Positions 10,469 to 19,136 of a stretch of DNA of 64,000 nucleotides are shown here, in pieces. Position 1 is the first letter of the stretch. Each line of letters opens with the position of its first letter. The notes beneath the pieces were generated by a model, which searched no databases, was not told where the DNA came from, and saw nothing but the letters and a program-made list of their open reading frames with translations. The stretch is from NCBI GenBank assembly GCA_030144725.1, contig JASKMD010000008.1:19976029-20040028 (forward strand), given 5' to 3'. The stretch comes from Haematococcus lacustris. Lineage: Eukaryota; Chlorophyta; Chlorophyceae; Chlamydomonadales; Haematococcaceae. The position numbers were made by a program, and so were the translations under genes.

Positions 10469-10864
10469 CCTGCCGAGTAAAGCAGGGACAGTGGCAACCG
10501 TTTCCCTTTGCGCACTATTTGCACTGGTGGGCGCAATCGCCGAAAAGCAATCGCCGATCGTATCTTGCACTTCCTCGGCCATCGCAGCTAATCCCAGAGC
10601 TTCTTTGGTTTGGTCAAAACCAGCATGCTCAGACATCTCCAGTCTCCGCAGCTGCTCCGAGCACCTTTGCCGCCAACCAGCAGTACCAGAATGAACTGCT
10701 GGCCGCAATCCGCATGCGCAAGGAAGCGTCAGAACCCATGGTATGACCAGTTCACTAGTATGTCAGAAACATGCACACTCCACGTGCTTGCAGCCTGCTC
10801 TGAAGCATTTTGTGTGAAAGTGTGTGGGTTGACTATGCTCAGGTGCAAGCACCAGCTGTTGTAG
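10469..10864 (+). pseudogene. H gene 5' copy (part of exon 1, exon 2, start of exon 3)
   Basis: Collinear with 46319-46722. Lacks the promoter and ATG, because about 290 bp between the Fanzor flank and 'CCGAGTAAAGC' are absent. Exon 2 equivalent ends GAACCCATG at 10740 with donor GTATGA. The segment '..ELLAAIRMRKEASEPM' is open in the frame that can splice (phase 0, acceptor at 10864) into the Fanzor exon at 10865. It either supplies the Fanzor N-terminus or forms an H-Fanzor chimera. Confidence 0.6.
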
Positions 10865-13800
10865 TTGTGTCATGCAGTGGACACCAGCAGGCAGCTGGAG
10901 GAAGCCCACGTCAGCTGGCAGCTGGATTGGGCAGACTGGCAGGCACTTGGGGGGCAGCCCAACTCCAGGCCCTACCGCCCCCCCTCCCCATTTGCTATCA
11001 CACCCGGCTGCAGCTGCAAGGCGCACCACATCAAGCTGGACACCCGGGCCATCTATGGCCTGATGCGGGCCGCTGGCATGCTGCCAGCGGACATCACCTC
11101 CTTGACCAAGTTCAGGAATGGTGTGGCCGGGCCCAAGGATAGTGAGGTAAGTGAGCCTTGGCATGTTGATGGTGGCCTGTTGCTTGAGGCATGTTGCCGG
11201 TAGCCTGTTGCTTGAGGCATGTTGCTTGAGGCATGTTGCTGGTGGCCTATTGCTTGAGGCATGTTGATTGTGGCAACATTGACTAATGGTGTTTGGGTGG
11301 CTCCAAGTGTGCTGAGTCGGCTGTGTCGACTGTGTTTGGTTGCAGGTGGCCAACCGGTGGATCGCCTTCCTTCCATCCAGCATCCCGCCAGCCGTCCAGC
11401 CATCCATCTGGCCAAACGACGGGCAGACCTTCGCGCAGGTGGTTCACACGGACGGAGTCACGGTCAGCTTGCTGTTCACGCGCCCCAAGCCAGCAGGGCC
11501 CCCCGACGAGCTGCCTCGCATGGGCAAGCAGGAGGGCGCTGTCAACCCGCTGGCGCACCTGAACGCCGACTGGCTGGGCTGCGACCCAGGCAAGACCAAC
11601 ATGGCGACTGTGGCGCACGAGGAGCGATACCCCTCCGGCGCTGTGGAGTCAGTGTGGCAGCGCAGCCTCAGTGCGGGGCAGTACTACCGGCAGAGCGGCA
11701 TCACGCATCACGCCAAGACGTCCAAGGCCTGGTTGGCCGGCATCCAGCACGAGCACGCTGTGCTATCGCAAGTCACCAACTACACCGCCTCGCTGCAGCG
11801 GTACCGGGAGTACGTCGCCATGACGCTGGTGACCTGGCCCGCCATGTGGGCCGAGCTGTCCAAGCCGCGCTGGTCCAACGCCAGGTTCCGGCTGTACGGA
11901 GGCAAACAAAGCACCGTGGCCAAGTTCTGGGCTGAGGTGGGCCTACTGACCTGACCTGACCTGACCTGACCTGACCTGACCTGACCTGACCTGACCTGAC
12001 CTGACCTGACCTGACCTGACCTGACCTGACCTGACCTGACCTGACCTGACCTGACCTGACCTGACCTGACCTGACCTGACCTGACCTGACCTGACCTGAC
12101 CTGACCTGACCTGACCTGACCTGACCTGACCTGACCTGACCTGACCTGACCTGACCTGACCTGACCTGACCTGACCTGACCTGACCTGACCTGACCTGAC
12201 CTGACCTGACCTGACCTGACCTGACCTGACCTGACCTGACCTGACCTGACCTGACCTGACCTGACCTGACCTGACCTGACCTGACCTGACCTGACCTGAC
12301 CTGACCTGACCTGACCTGACCTGACCTGACCTGACCTGACCTGACCTGACCTGACCTGACCTGACCTGACCTGACCTGACCTGACCTGACCTGACCTGAC
12401 CTGACCTGACCTGACCTGACCTGACCTGACCTGACCTGACCTGACCTGACCTGACCTGACCTGACCTGACCTGACCTGACCTGACCTGACCTGACCTGAC
12501 CTGACCTGACCTGACCTGACCTGACCTGACCTGACCTGACCTGACCTGACCTGACCTGACCTGACCTGACCTGACCTGACCTGACCTGACCTGACCTGAC
12601 CTGACCTGACCTGACCTGACCTGACCTGACCTGACCTGACCTGACCTGACCTGACCTGACCTGACCTGACCTGACCTGACCTGACCTGACCTGACCTGAC
12701 CTGACCTGACCTGACCTGACCTGACCTGACCTGACCTGACCTGACCTGACCTGACCTGACCTGACCTGACCTGACCTGACCTGACCTGACCTGACCTGAC
12801 CTGACCTGACCTGACCTGACCTGACCTGACCTGACCTGACCTGACCTGACCTGACCTGACCTGACCTGACCTGACCTGACCTGACCTGACCTGACCTGAC
12901 CTGACCTGACCTGACCTGACCTGACCTGACCTGACCTGACCTGACCTGACCTGACCTGACCTGACCTGACCTGACCTGACCTGACCTGACCTGACCTGAC
13001 CTGACCTGACCTGACCTGACCTGACCTGACCTGACCTGACCTGACCTGACCTGACCTGACCTGACCTGACCTGACCTGACCTGACCTGACCTGACCTGAC
13101 CTGACCTGACCTGACCTGACCTGACCTGACCTGACCTGACCTGACCTGACCTGACCTGACCTGACCTGACCTGACCTGACCTGACCTGACCTGACCTGAC
13201 CTGACCTGACCTGACCTGACCTGACCTGACCTGACCTGACCTGACCTGACCTGACCTGACCTGACCTGACCTGACCTGACCTGACCTGACCTGACCTGAC
13301 CTGACCTGACCTGACCTGACCTGACCTGACCTGACCTGACCTGACCTGACCTGACCTGACCTGACCTGACCTGACCTGACCTGACCTGACCTGACCTGAC
13401 CTGACCTGACCTGACCTGACCTGACCTGACCTGACCTGACCTGACCTGACCTGACCTGACCTGACCTGACCTGACCTGACCTGACCTGACCTGACTGCAG
13501 ACTGTGAGGGGTGCCATGGTACGCTGCAACTCAGCAGCCACAGGACGCCCCCTGGCCCTGGCCTATGGGGCAGCAGGCTTCAGTGGCAGCGGCAGCACTG
13601 GCAGCAAGGGTGTGCCTGTCAAGCAGATGCTACGGGAAGCATGCAAGCAGTTCCCTGGGCGTGTGGTGCTGGTGCACGAGTTCCGTACCAGCCGGGTCAG
13701 CTCTGCCCGCACCAACGTGGTGGCAGGCCAGGCAGAGTCCTTCAGGTGAGAGACCCCAGGTGCATGTGCATTGTAGGAGTGGAGTCATTACATAGCTATG

Positions 13801-14200
13801 AAATAGCCTCACACACCAACCCTTGACTGTGCCCTGCACCGTTTAGACCAGAGATGGACTTGACTTGACACTTGGAATGGCCAGGAAAATTCTTTCACAT
13901 GAGCATTGATCCATGTCGCCTTGCAGGTGGCTGCGCCCGGTGCGCAGCATGGCGACGCGATCCCGGATCCGGGGCTTGATGTGCTCAACAAGCACTGTCA
14001 TCAGGTTCTACGACCGGGACGTGTCAGCCGCGCTGAACATCCGCCGCATTGCAGCCGGGCCGGGCCGCCCCCGCGAGCTCAGCAGCTGGTGGGGCCGCCC
14101 CGCCATGCCTAACCCAGGCAGACCAGGCCAGGAGTGGGTGTGCGTGCGCGATAGAGGCCTGCTGCGGAAGTGGCAGCGGCGGCACCAGCGGCAGCGATAG
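10865..14200 (+). CDS. Fanzor-like RNA-guided nuclease, D-E-D residues present, 5' end unclear
   Basis: Fanzors are eukaryotic TnpB relatives: nuclear nucleases that use a guide RNA from the element's 3' end (family knowledge). Exons 10865-11146, 11346-11936, 13501-13745, 13927-14200 join with consistent phases and end in TAG. An upstream exon ending at 10740 fits in phase 0, but no ATG was found. RuvC-I 'WLGCDPGKTNMATVA' has its Asp at 11583-11585. RuvC-II 'VVLVHEFRTSRVSS' has Glu at 13678-13680. RuvC-III 'FYDRDVSAALNIRR' has Asp at 14018-14020, with Ser where TnpB has Asn. 'ITPGCSCKAHHIKLDT' may be an N-terminal metal site. There is a basic C-terminus and only a single Cys at the zinc-ribbon position. 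Intron 3 is almost wholly a CTGAC array. Family confident, activity unknown. Confidence 0.8.
11946..13495. repeat. (CTGAC)310 pentanucleotide array inside the Fanzor intron
   Basis: 1550 bp of perfect CTGAC repeat, no interruption seen. It fills the intron between the exon ending FWAE (11936) and the exon starting at 13501; the acceptor TGCAG follows immediately. Because the unit is 5 nt, the plus strand carries TGA in every frame while the minus strand stays open (Arg-Ser-Gly-Gln-Val), which produces a false 532-codon ORF. The same repeat precedes each partial Fanzor copy at 40.7, 42.9 and 45.1 kb. Confidence 0.98.
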
Positions 14201-14409
14201 CGACATGTGTGTCATGCCATGAGCCAAAAAAACAAACAATTCGATTGCCCCTAACAAAGGGGATGTGTGTGCGATAGAGTGTGCATAGGGTAGGATAGGG
14301 CTCTATCGACTCCTAGGGTTAGGGACCTAGGTTAGGGACACACACCGGTCCCTCCTGTGGAGAAGTGTAGGGGCTTCACAGGAGGATAGGGATACAGGAC
14401 AGTCTAACA
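14201..14409 (+). other. Conserved 3' flank of the Fanzor element
   Basis: About 200 bp, identical by eye to 10283-10468 and 45838-46046, ending '..GATACAGGACAG' at 14402. Copies differ directly after that, so this is probably the element's right end. Contains the candidate scaffold below. Confidence 0.6.
14248..14383 (+). ncRNA. Candidate Fanzor guide-RNA (omega/fRNA) scaffold, copy 2
   Basis: Consecutive inverted repeats within 136 nt. CCCCT/AGGGG (14248-14262, 5-nt loop). CGATAGAG/CTCTATCG (14272-14308). CCTAGG/CCTAGG (14312-14331). AGGGAC/GTCCCT (14334-14353, 8-nt loop). TCCTGTG..AAG/CTTCACAGGA (14353-14383, 3-nt bulge). Known Fanzor and TnpB guide RNAs overlap the 3' end of the gene and run to the element's right end, where the guide begins. 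Position and structure fit. Transcription is not shown by sequence. Confidence 0.38.
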
Positions 14410-14824
14410 GGCGTCTAACAGCCTGAAGAGCTGACCGTTTGGCTTCTGTGTGCACAGCACTGGTGTAGGCCGGCAGCACATATACAAGGCAGTGATGAGT
14501 AGGCTGAATTTCTCAACAAATCACACAGGCTGCAGAGTGACCCGTGCCTAGCAAGCTGAGGCTCGACCGGGTCACCACAAGCACGACATGGCAAGTGTTA
14601 GAGCCTTGAGCGCAAAGATCGGGCCTGCTTCACCACGCAGATTTTCTAATCATATCTCCACACGCTCTCGCGTGGCGACTGCCTGTTTGCCGAGTAAAGC
14701 AGGGACAGTGGCAACGGTTTCCCTTTGCGCACTATTTGCACTGGTGGGCGCAATCGCCGAAAAGCAATCGCCGATCGTATCTTGCACTTCCTCGGCCATC
14801 GCAGCTAATCCCAGAGCTTCTTTG
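14410..14824 (+). pseudogene. H gene promoter and exon 1 copy, left part (interrupted by Gypsy-1)
   Basis: Near-identical to 46054-46464. ATG at 14588 opens the H leader peptide. Cut at 14824 by insertion of Gypsy-1; it resumes at 21109 after the target-site duplication CTTTG. Confidence 0.8.
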
Positions 14825-15123
14825 TGTAACGTGCGGGGACGCAACGTCAGATGACCTTTTGACACAAGCTCGAAGGCCGGTCCAGTCGAGGCGGTGACTT
14901 CCGACTAGGGTGTTGGGTTACAGAGGTGTATTGCGAGAATGGCTAGAGCTTAGAACGGGGCTCCCTGGAATCGAACCAGTTGTACTCACGAACGCAATGT
15001 CGCTAGTCTTTACCTGCCAAATCTCACTCTACACGTGTAACCCGCGTCCCGCGACGGCTCGCATTCACGAGACAGCCCAGACGACGCGAAGCGGCAATCT
15101 CTTCCAGAGGTGCGCACTTTACA
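14825..15123 (-). repeat. Gypsy-1 3' LTR
   Basis: 299 bp, preceded on the minus strand by the polypurine tract at 15124-15138; identical by eye to 20810-21108. Confidence 0.97.
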
Positions 15124-15374
15124 TTCCTCCCCCTCCAAAGGGGCTTCCGTTCCGCCACGGGTAAAACCACGTGACTCGCATTGCCTACAGCATGCTGATT
15201 TAGCTACTGGGCAACCCAAAGGGCGCACCAGGTCATAGCTCAGGGAGCGGTCAAAGACCATCGTGCCGACTAGACACAGGGAAACCATAACCACACAGGT
15301 AGCAGCTGACCAGAGGTACAAGCATGCTGAGAATGCCATAGTCCAGCAGCATACCAGCATGCATGGCCTAGGAC

Positions 15375-18300
15375 TTACTTCAGGTTGTGAGCTGCATTGT
15401 ACTCAGCCAGGATCTTGTCACAGCCAACCAAGTTGGAACGTGGCTCCCAGGTGTTGTGGTCGGCATCATAGCCTTCCCACTGCACCAGGTACTCCTTGGC
15501 CTTTCCTGTATGCACATGTCTGTGGTCCAGCAGACGCTCAACATAGTACACAGGCTCCTCATCAAGCCACTCAACAGGCGGAGGCATGAAGCCCACATCA
15601 GTGCCAGTGTAGGGTTTGATGAGTGACACATGGAACACAGGGTGAAGTCGTGACATGGAGGCAGGCAGCTGCAGGTTCACTGCAACCTGGCCAACCAATC
15701 CAAGCACCTTGAAGGGCCCCACGAAACGTGGCAGCAGCTTACGTGCTTTGCCTGGCTTCAACCTCATGTTCTTAGTGCTGAGCAGGACCATTTGACCCAC
15801 CTTGTAATGCACCTCTCGACGGTCCTGGTTGGCATAGGCAGCTTGACGTTGCTGAGCAGCCTGCATGCATAGCTTGGCCTTAGCCACAGCCTCCTGCCAC
15901 CAAGTAGCGTAGGACAGGCCTTCAGGGCACCGCCCCTTGTCAGGTAGAGAGTGGAGCATAGGGGTAATGGGGGACTGTCCGGTGTTAACCAGGAACGGTG
16001 TAGACTTGATGGACTCTTGCCATGAGTTGTTCACAGCAAACTCAGCAAGTGACAGATAGTCAGGCCAATCAGCTTGGGTGGGAGAGATGTAATGACGTAG
16101 CATCTCTTCCAACACACGGTTGTACCTCTCAGTCTGGCCATCAGACTGAGGGTGATAGGAGGAAGACAGGGATCCCCTCATGCCCAGCAACTTCTGCACA
16201 TGGTGCCAGAAAGTGTTGTGGAAATGGGGCCCACGGTCAGAGACCATGTCTTTTGGCAGGCCATGCAGTTTGAAGACATTGTCAACAAACAGACGGGCAA
16301 AGCCCTTGGCATTCATGCTCTCCTTGCAGGGCACAAAGTGCACCATCTTACTGAGCCTGTCAACAAAGACACAGATGGCATCAAACCCATGTGAAGCAGA
16401 TGGCAGCTTGGTGATCAGGTCCATTGACACTGATTCCCAACGGTAATCTGGAATGGACAGTGGGTTGAGTAAGCCACCAGGCTTCAGTGTAGAGGACTTG
16501 TCACGCTGGCAGGCATCACAGGTAGTGACATAGTGCCTGACATCAGCACGCATGGTGTCCCAGTAGAACACACGTGACAGCCTCTCAAGGGTTTTGGTTA
16601 TACCCACATGACCAGCATAGGCAGCATCATGCATTTCATGCAGAATGTACTCTCGCAGTTCAGGGTCATTGGGAACCATCACTGTGCCCTTGCCAGTGCG
16701 CCGCCACAGGCCATGGTCGTCCATGTACATGCCAGACAGGTCAGCTTCAGCAGTAAACGCAGGGTCAAGCCGGTAACCATGGACCAGGTGATCAGCCAGT
16801 TCCAATGGGTGGGCAGGAGCTGCAGGATAGTGCACTGAGGTGTCAGCAGCAGATGGGGCCTCAAGCTCAGGGAGCCTACTATGGTGAGCAGCAACAGGGT
16901 TATCAGACACTGTGGGCCGGGGGGCCAAAGCATCAACGGCAGTGGGGGCATTTGAGGGAGTACCCACAGGTGGAACCTGGGGCAGAGCCTGCGCCACACG
17001 CACTTCCCCCCTCTCCAAAGACTGTTTAGCTTGCCGCCGGGTGGTAACAACACACACCATGGCACAGTCCTGGGGTCCAGCAGGTATCCGGGACAGTGGG
17101 TCAGCAGGATTAGCATCACCTGGCAGGTACTGCAGGTCAAATGTAAACCGTGACAGGAACTCCATCCACCTAGCCTGACGTCTAGACAGCACCTTCTGGG
17201 TGGGCAGAGCAGTCAAAGGCTTGTGATCGGTGAAGAGTGTGAATGGTACACCCTCAAGGTAACACCTCCACTCCTTGCATGCAGTGATGAGGGCAAGAAG
17301 CTCTTGCTCACCAGTGGTGTAGTTACGCTCAGCAGAAGACAGCTTCTTGCTGAGGTATGCAAGGGGGTAGCCATCTTGCATCAGGACTGCTCCTACTCCT
17401 TGGAGTGAGGCATCACAGTAGACCTGGAAGGGCTGGGTGTGATCAGGTAGACGTAGCATGGGGACCTGGGCAACAGCAGCTTTGAGGGAAGCAAAGGCTT
17501 TCAGCTCATCAGCAGGCCAGTTCTGCCACAGAAATGAGTCACCAGCTTTGCCACACAGATCTGTGAGAGGTGCAGCTAGGACACTGAAATTATGCACAAA
17601 TTTGCGCACAAAATTAGCAGCACCTAGGAATGACTGGAGCTGTTGCAGGGATTGAGGCACAGGCCAGGAAGAAATGCTCTTGATTTTCTCAGGGTCCACA
17701 GCAATTGCACCAGCAAAGATGACATGGCCAAGGAATTTCAGCGTGGTACGCATGAATTCACATTTGGACTGCTTGGCAAAGAGCTTGTTGAGCCTCAGGA
17801 GGTCAAAGACCTTTCTGAGATGCTTCAAATGCTCGTCCACAGATTTGGACATGACCAAGATGTCATCCAGGTACACCAGGGCACACTGGTTCAGGACTGG
17901 GGCAAATGCATCATTCATGACACGCTGGAATGTAGCAGGTGCATTGCAGAGCCCAAAAGACAGTACCTTGAACTGGTAGTGGCCGTCAGGGGTCCTGAAG
18001 GCCGTCTTGGGCACATCTTCAGGGGTGATCCTGATCTGGTTGTAACCTGCTTGAAGGTCTAGGGAAGAGAACACAGTGCAGCCTGACAGCTTGTCAAACA
18101 AGTCATCAATCCTGGGCAGTGGATACTGATCCCTGATGGTGATCTTGTTGAGCTGACGGTAATCAAGGCACATGCGTAACTCACCAGACTTCTTCTTGAC
18201 AAACAGGATAGGAGCAGCAAAAGGACTGGAGCTTGGTTCTATCATGCCCTTGGCAAGTAGGTCCTGCACCTGCTTCTTCAGCTCAGCATGCTCTTCCTGG

Positions 18301-19136
18301 CTCATGCGGTATTGAGGTACCACAGAGGGTCGTGCATCAGGCACAAGGGGGATGGCATGGCCCACAGGACGCTCAGGTGGCAGAGATGTGATGGGTGCAA
18401 ACACATCAGCATACTCATCCAGCAAAGCATTGAGTGCCTGGGACACACCTGGAGGTAGGTCAGGTTCAGCTGGAGCTGGATCAGGGGTACTGGAATTGTC
18501 CACAGTGATCAGGGCCAGGACACCTGTGCCTCCTTTTCGTAACCACCTGGCAGCAACTTTTGCAGAAGCCAGAGGGGGTTTTGCACGTAGAGCATTGACC
18601 AGGAAAGAGGCAGGGTTGCTTACAGCAGACTGCCCTGACTCAGACTTATCAGCAGGGGGACATGGCAGCACTACAGGCTCACCCTTGTCACATGCCAGGC
18701 TGAGAGTCTTGTCCTGGTATGACATCACGGCCTCATGCTCATTCAACCAGTCATTCCCCAGCAGCACATCAAAGTCTGGCAGGAGAGAAGGCATAACGTT
18801 GAGTTTGCAGGGTACAGTAACACCTGGCAGACTCAGATCAGCCTTGACATACTGGGAACAGCTCAACACAGTGTTGTTAGCAGCATGCCACTCTTGCATG
18901 TGCTTCAACATGTGGACAGGTACAGCATGTGCAGCAACAAATGATGCACTGACAAAGCTGTGGGTAGCACCAGTGTCACACAGGACACGTGCAGGGTGCT
19001 CATTCAGGTGACCAGCAAAGGCAAAGTGCAGGGATTCCCCATCAGCATGTGCAGCAGTCAGCACATGAGCAGGTTCACACACAATGCATGCCTCAGAGTA
19101 CTCAGCACAGTTTTGGTTTACTGGCTGAGCAAACTC
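15375..19136 (-). CDS. pol: Gypsy-1 pol polyprotein (protease-RT-RNase H-integrase-chromodomain)
   Basis: Open directly downstream of, and in the same frame as, the gag stop TAG. There is no ATG before the protease, so readthrough of that UAG is the likely route. Protease 'LCDTGATHSF'; RT 'KSGELRMCLDYRQLN', 'FSSLDLQAGYNQI', 'LVYLDDILVMSKS' (YLDD); RNase H 'QVYCDASLQGVGAVL'. Integrase HHCC with 'CDACQRDKS'; DDE core with 'ICVFVDRLSKMVHF', 'SDRGPHFHN' and 'ERYNRVLEEML'. C-terminal chromodomain 'KEYLVQWEGYDADHNTWEP', which in chromoviruses directs insertion to particular chromatin (family knowledge). About 1254 codons after the stop; no internal break. Confidence 0.97.
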   Translation of the reverse strand, partial: EFAQPVNQNCAEYSEACIVCEPAHVLTAAHADGESLHFAFAGHLNEHPARVLCDTGATHSFVSASFVAAHAVPVHMLKHMQEWHAANNTVLSCSQYVKADLSLPGVTVPCKLNVMPSLLPDFDVLLGNDWLNEHEAVMSYQDKTLSLACDKGEPVVLPCPPADKSESGQSAVSNPASFLVNALRAKPPLASAKVAARWLRKGGTGVLALITVDNSSTPDPAPAEPDLPPGVSQALNALLDEYADVFAPITSLPPERPVGHAIPLVPDARPSVVPQYRMSQEEHAELKKQVQDLLAKGMIEPSSSPFAAPILFVKKKSGELRMCLDYRQLNKITIRDQYPLPRIDDLFDKLSGCTVFSSLDLQAGYNQIRITPEDVPKTAFRTPDGHYQFKVLSFGLCNAPATFQRVMNDAFAPVLNQCALVYLDDILVMSKSVDEHLKHLRKVFDLLRLNKLFAKQSKCEFMRTTLKFLGHVIFAGAIAVDPEKIKSISSWPVPQSLQQLQSFLGAANFVRKFVHNFSVLAAPLTDLCGKAGDSFLWQNWPADELKAFASLKAAVAQVPMLRLPDHTQPFQVYCDASLQGVGAVLMQDGYPLAYLSKKLSSAERNYTTGEQELLALITACKEWRCYLEGVPFTLFTDHKPLTALPTQKVLSRRQARWMEFLSRFTFDLQYLPGDANPADPLSRIPAGPQDCAMVCVVTTRRQAKQSLERGEVRVAQALPQVPPVGTPSNAPTAVDALAPRPTVSDNPVAAHHSRLPELEAPSAADTSVHYPAAPAHPLELADHLVHGYRLDPAFTAEADLSGMYMDDHGLWRRTGKGTVMVPNDPELREYILHEMHDAAYAGHVGITKTLERLSRVFYWDTMRADVRHYVTTCDACQRDKSSTLKPGGLLNPLSIPDYRWESVSMDLITKLPSASHGFDAICVFVDRLSKMVHFVPCKESMNAKGFARLFVDNVFKLHGLPKDMVSDRGPHFHNTFWHHVQKLLGMRGSLSSSYHPQSDGQTERYNRVLEEMLRHYISPTQADWPDYLSLAEFAVNNSWQESIKSTPFLVNTGQSPITPMLHSLPDKGRCPEGLSYATWWQEAVAKAKLCMQAAQQRQAAYANQDRREVHYKVGQMVLLSTKNMRLKPGKARKLLPRFVGPFKVLGLVGQVAVNLQLPASMSRLHPVFHVSLIKPYTGTDVGFMPPPVEWLDEEPVYYVERLLDHRHVHTGKAKEYLVQWEGYDADHNTWEPRSNLVGCDKILAEYNAAHNLK

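Noticed and set aside
11943..13541. 532-codon minus-strand ORF of Arg-Ser-Gly-Gln-Val repeats (also at 41253-42929 and 43412-45178)
   Set aside because: Pure by-product of the CTGAC array, which has no stop on the minus strand; the flanks belong to Fanzor exons or LINE on known frames.
14308..14340. Telomere-like TTAGGG motifs in the Fanzor 3' flank
   Set aside because: Only two or three copies within a hairpin-rich unique flank; not a telomeric tract.
14965..15010. tRNA-like B box (GGTTCGATTCC on minus) in the Gypsy-1 LTR
   Set aside because: No cloverleaf, anticodon arm or matching A box found; probably chance or a Pol III-like motif without support.
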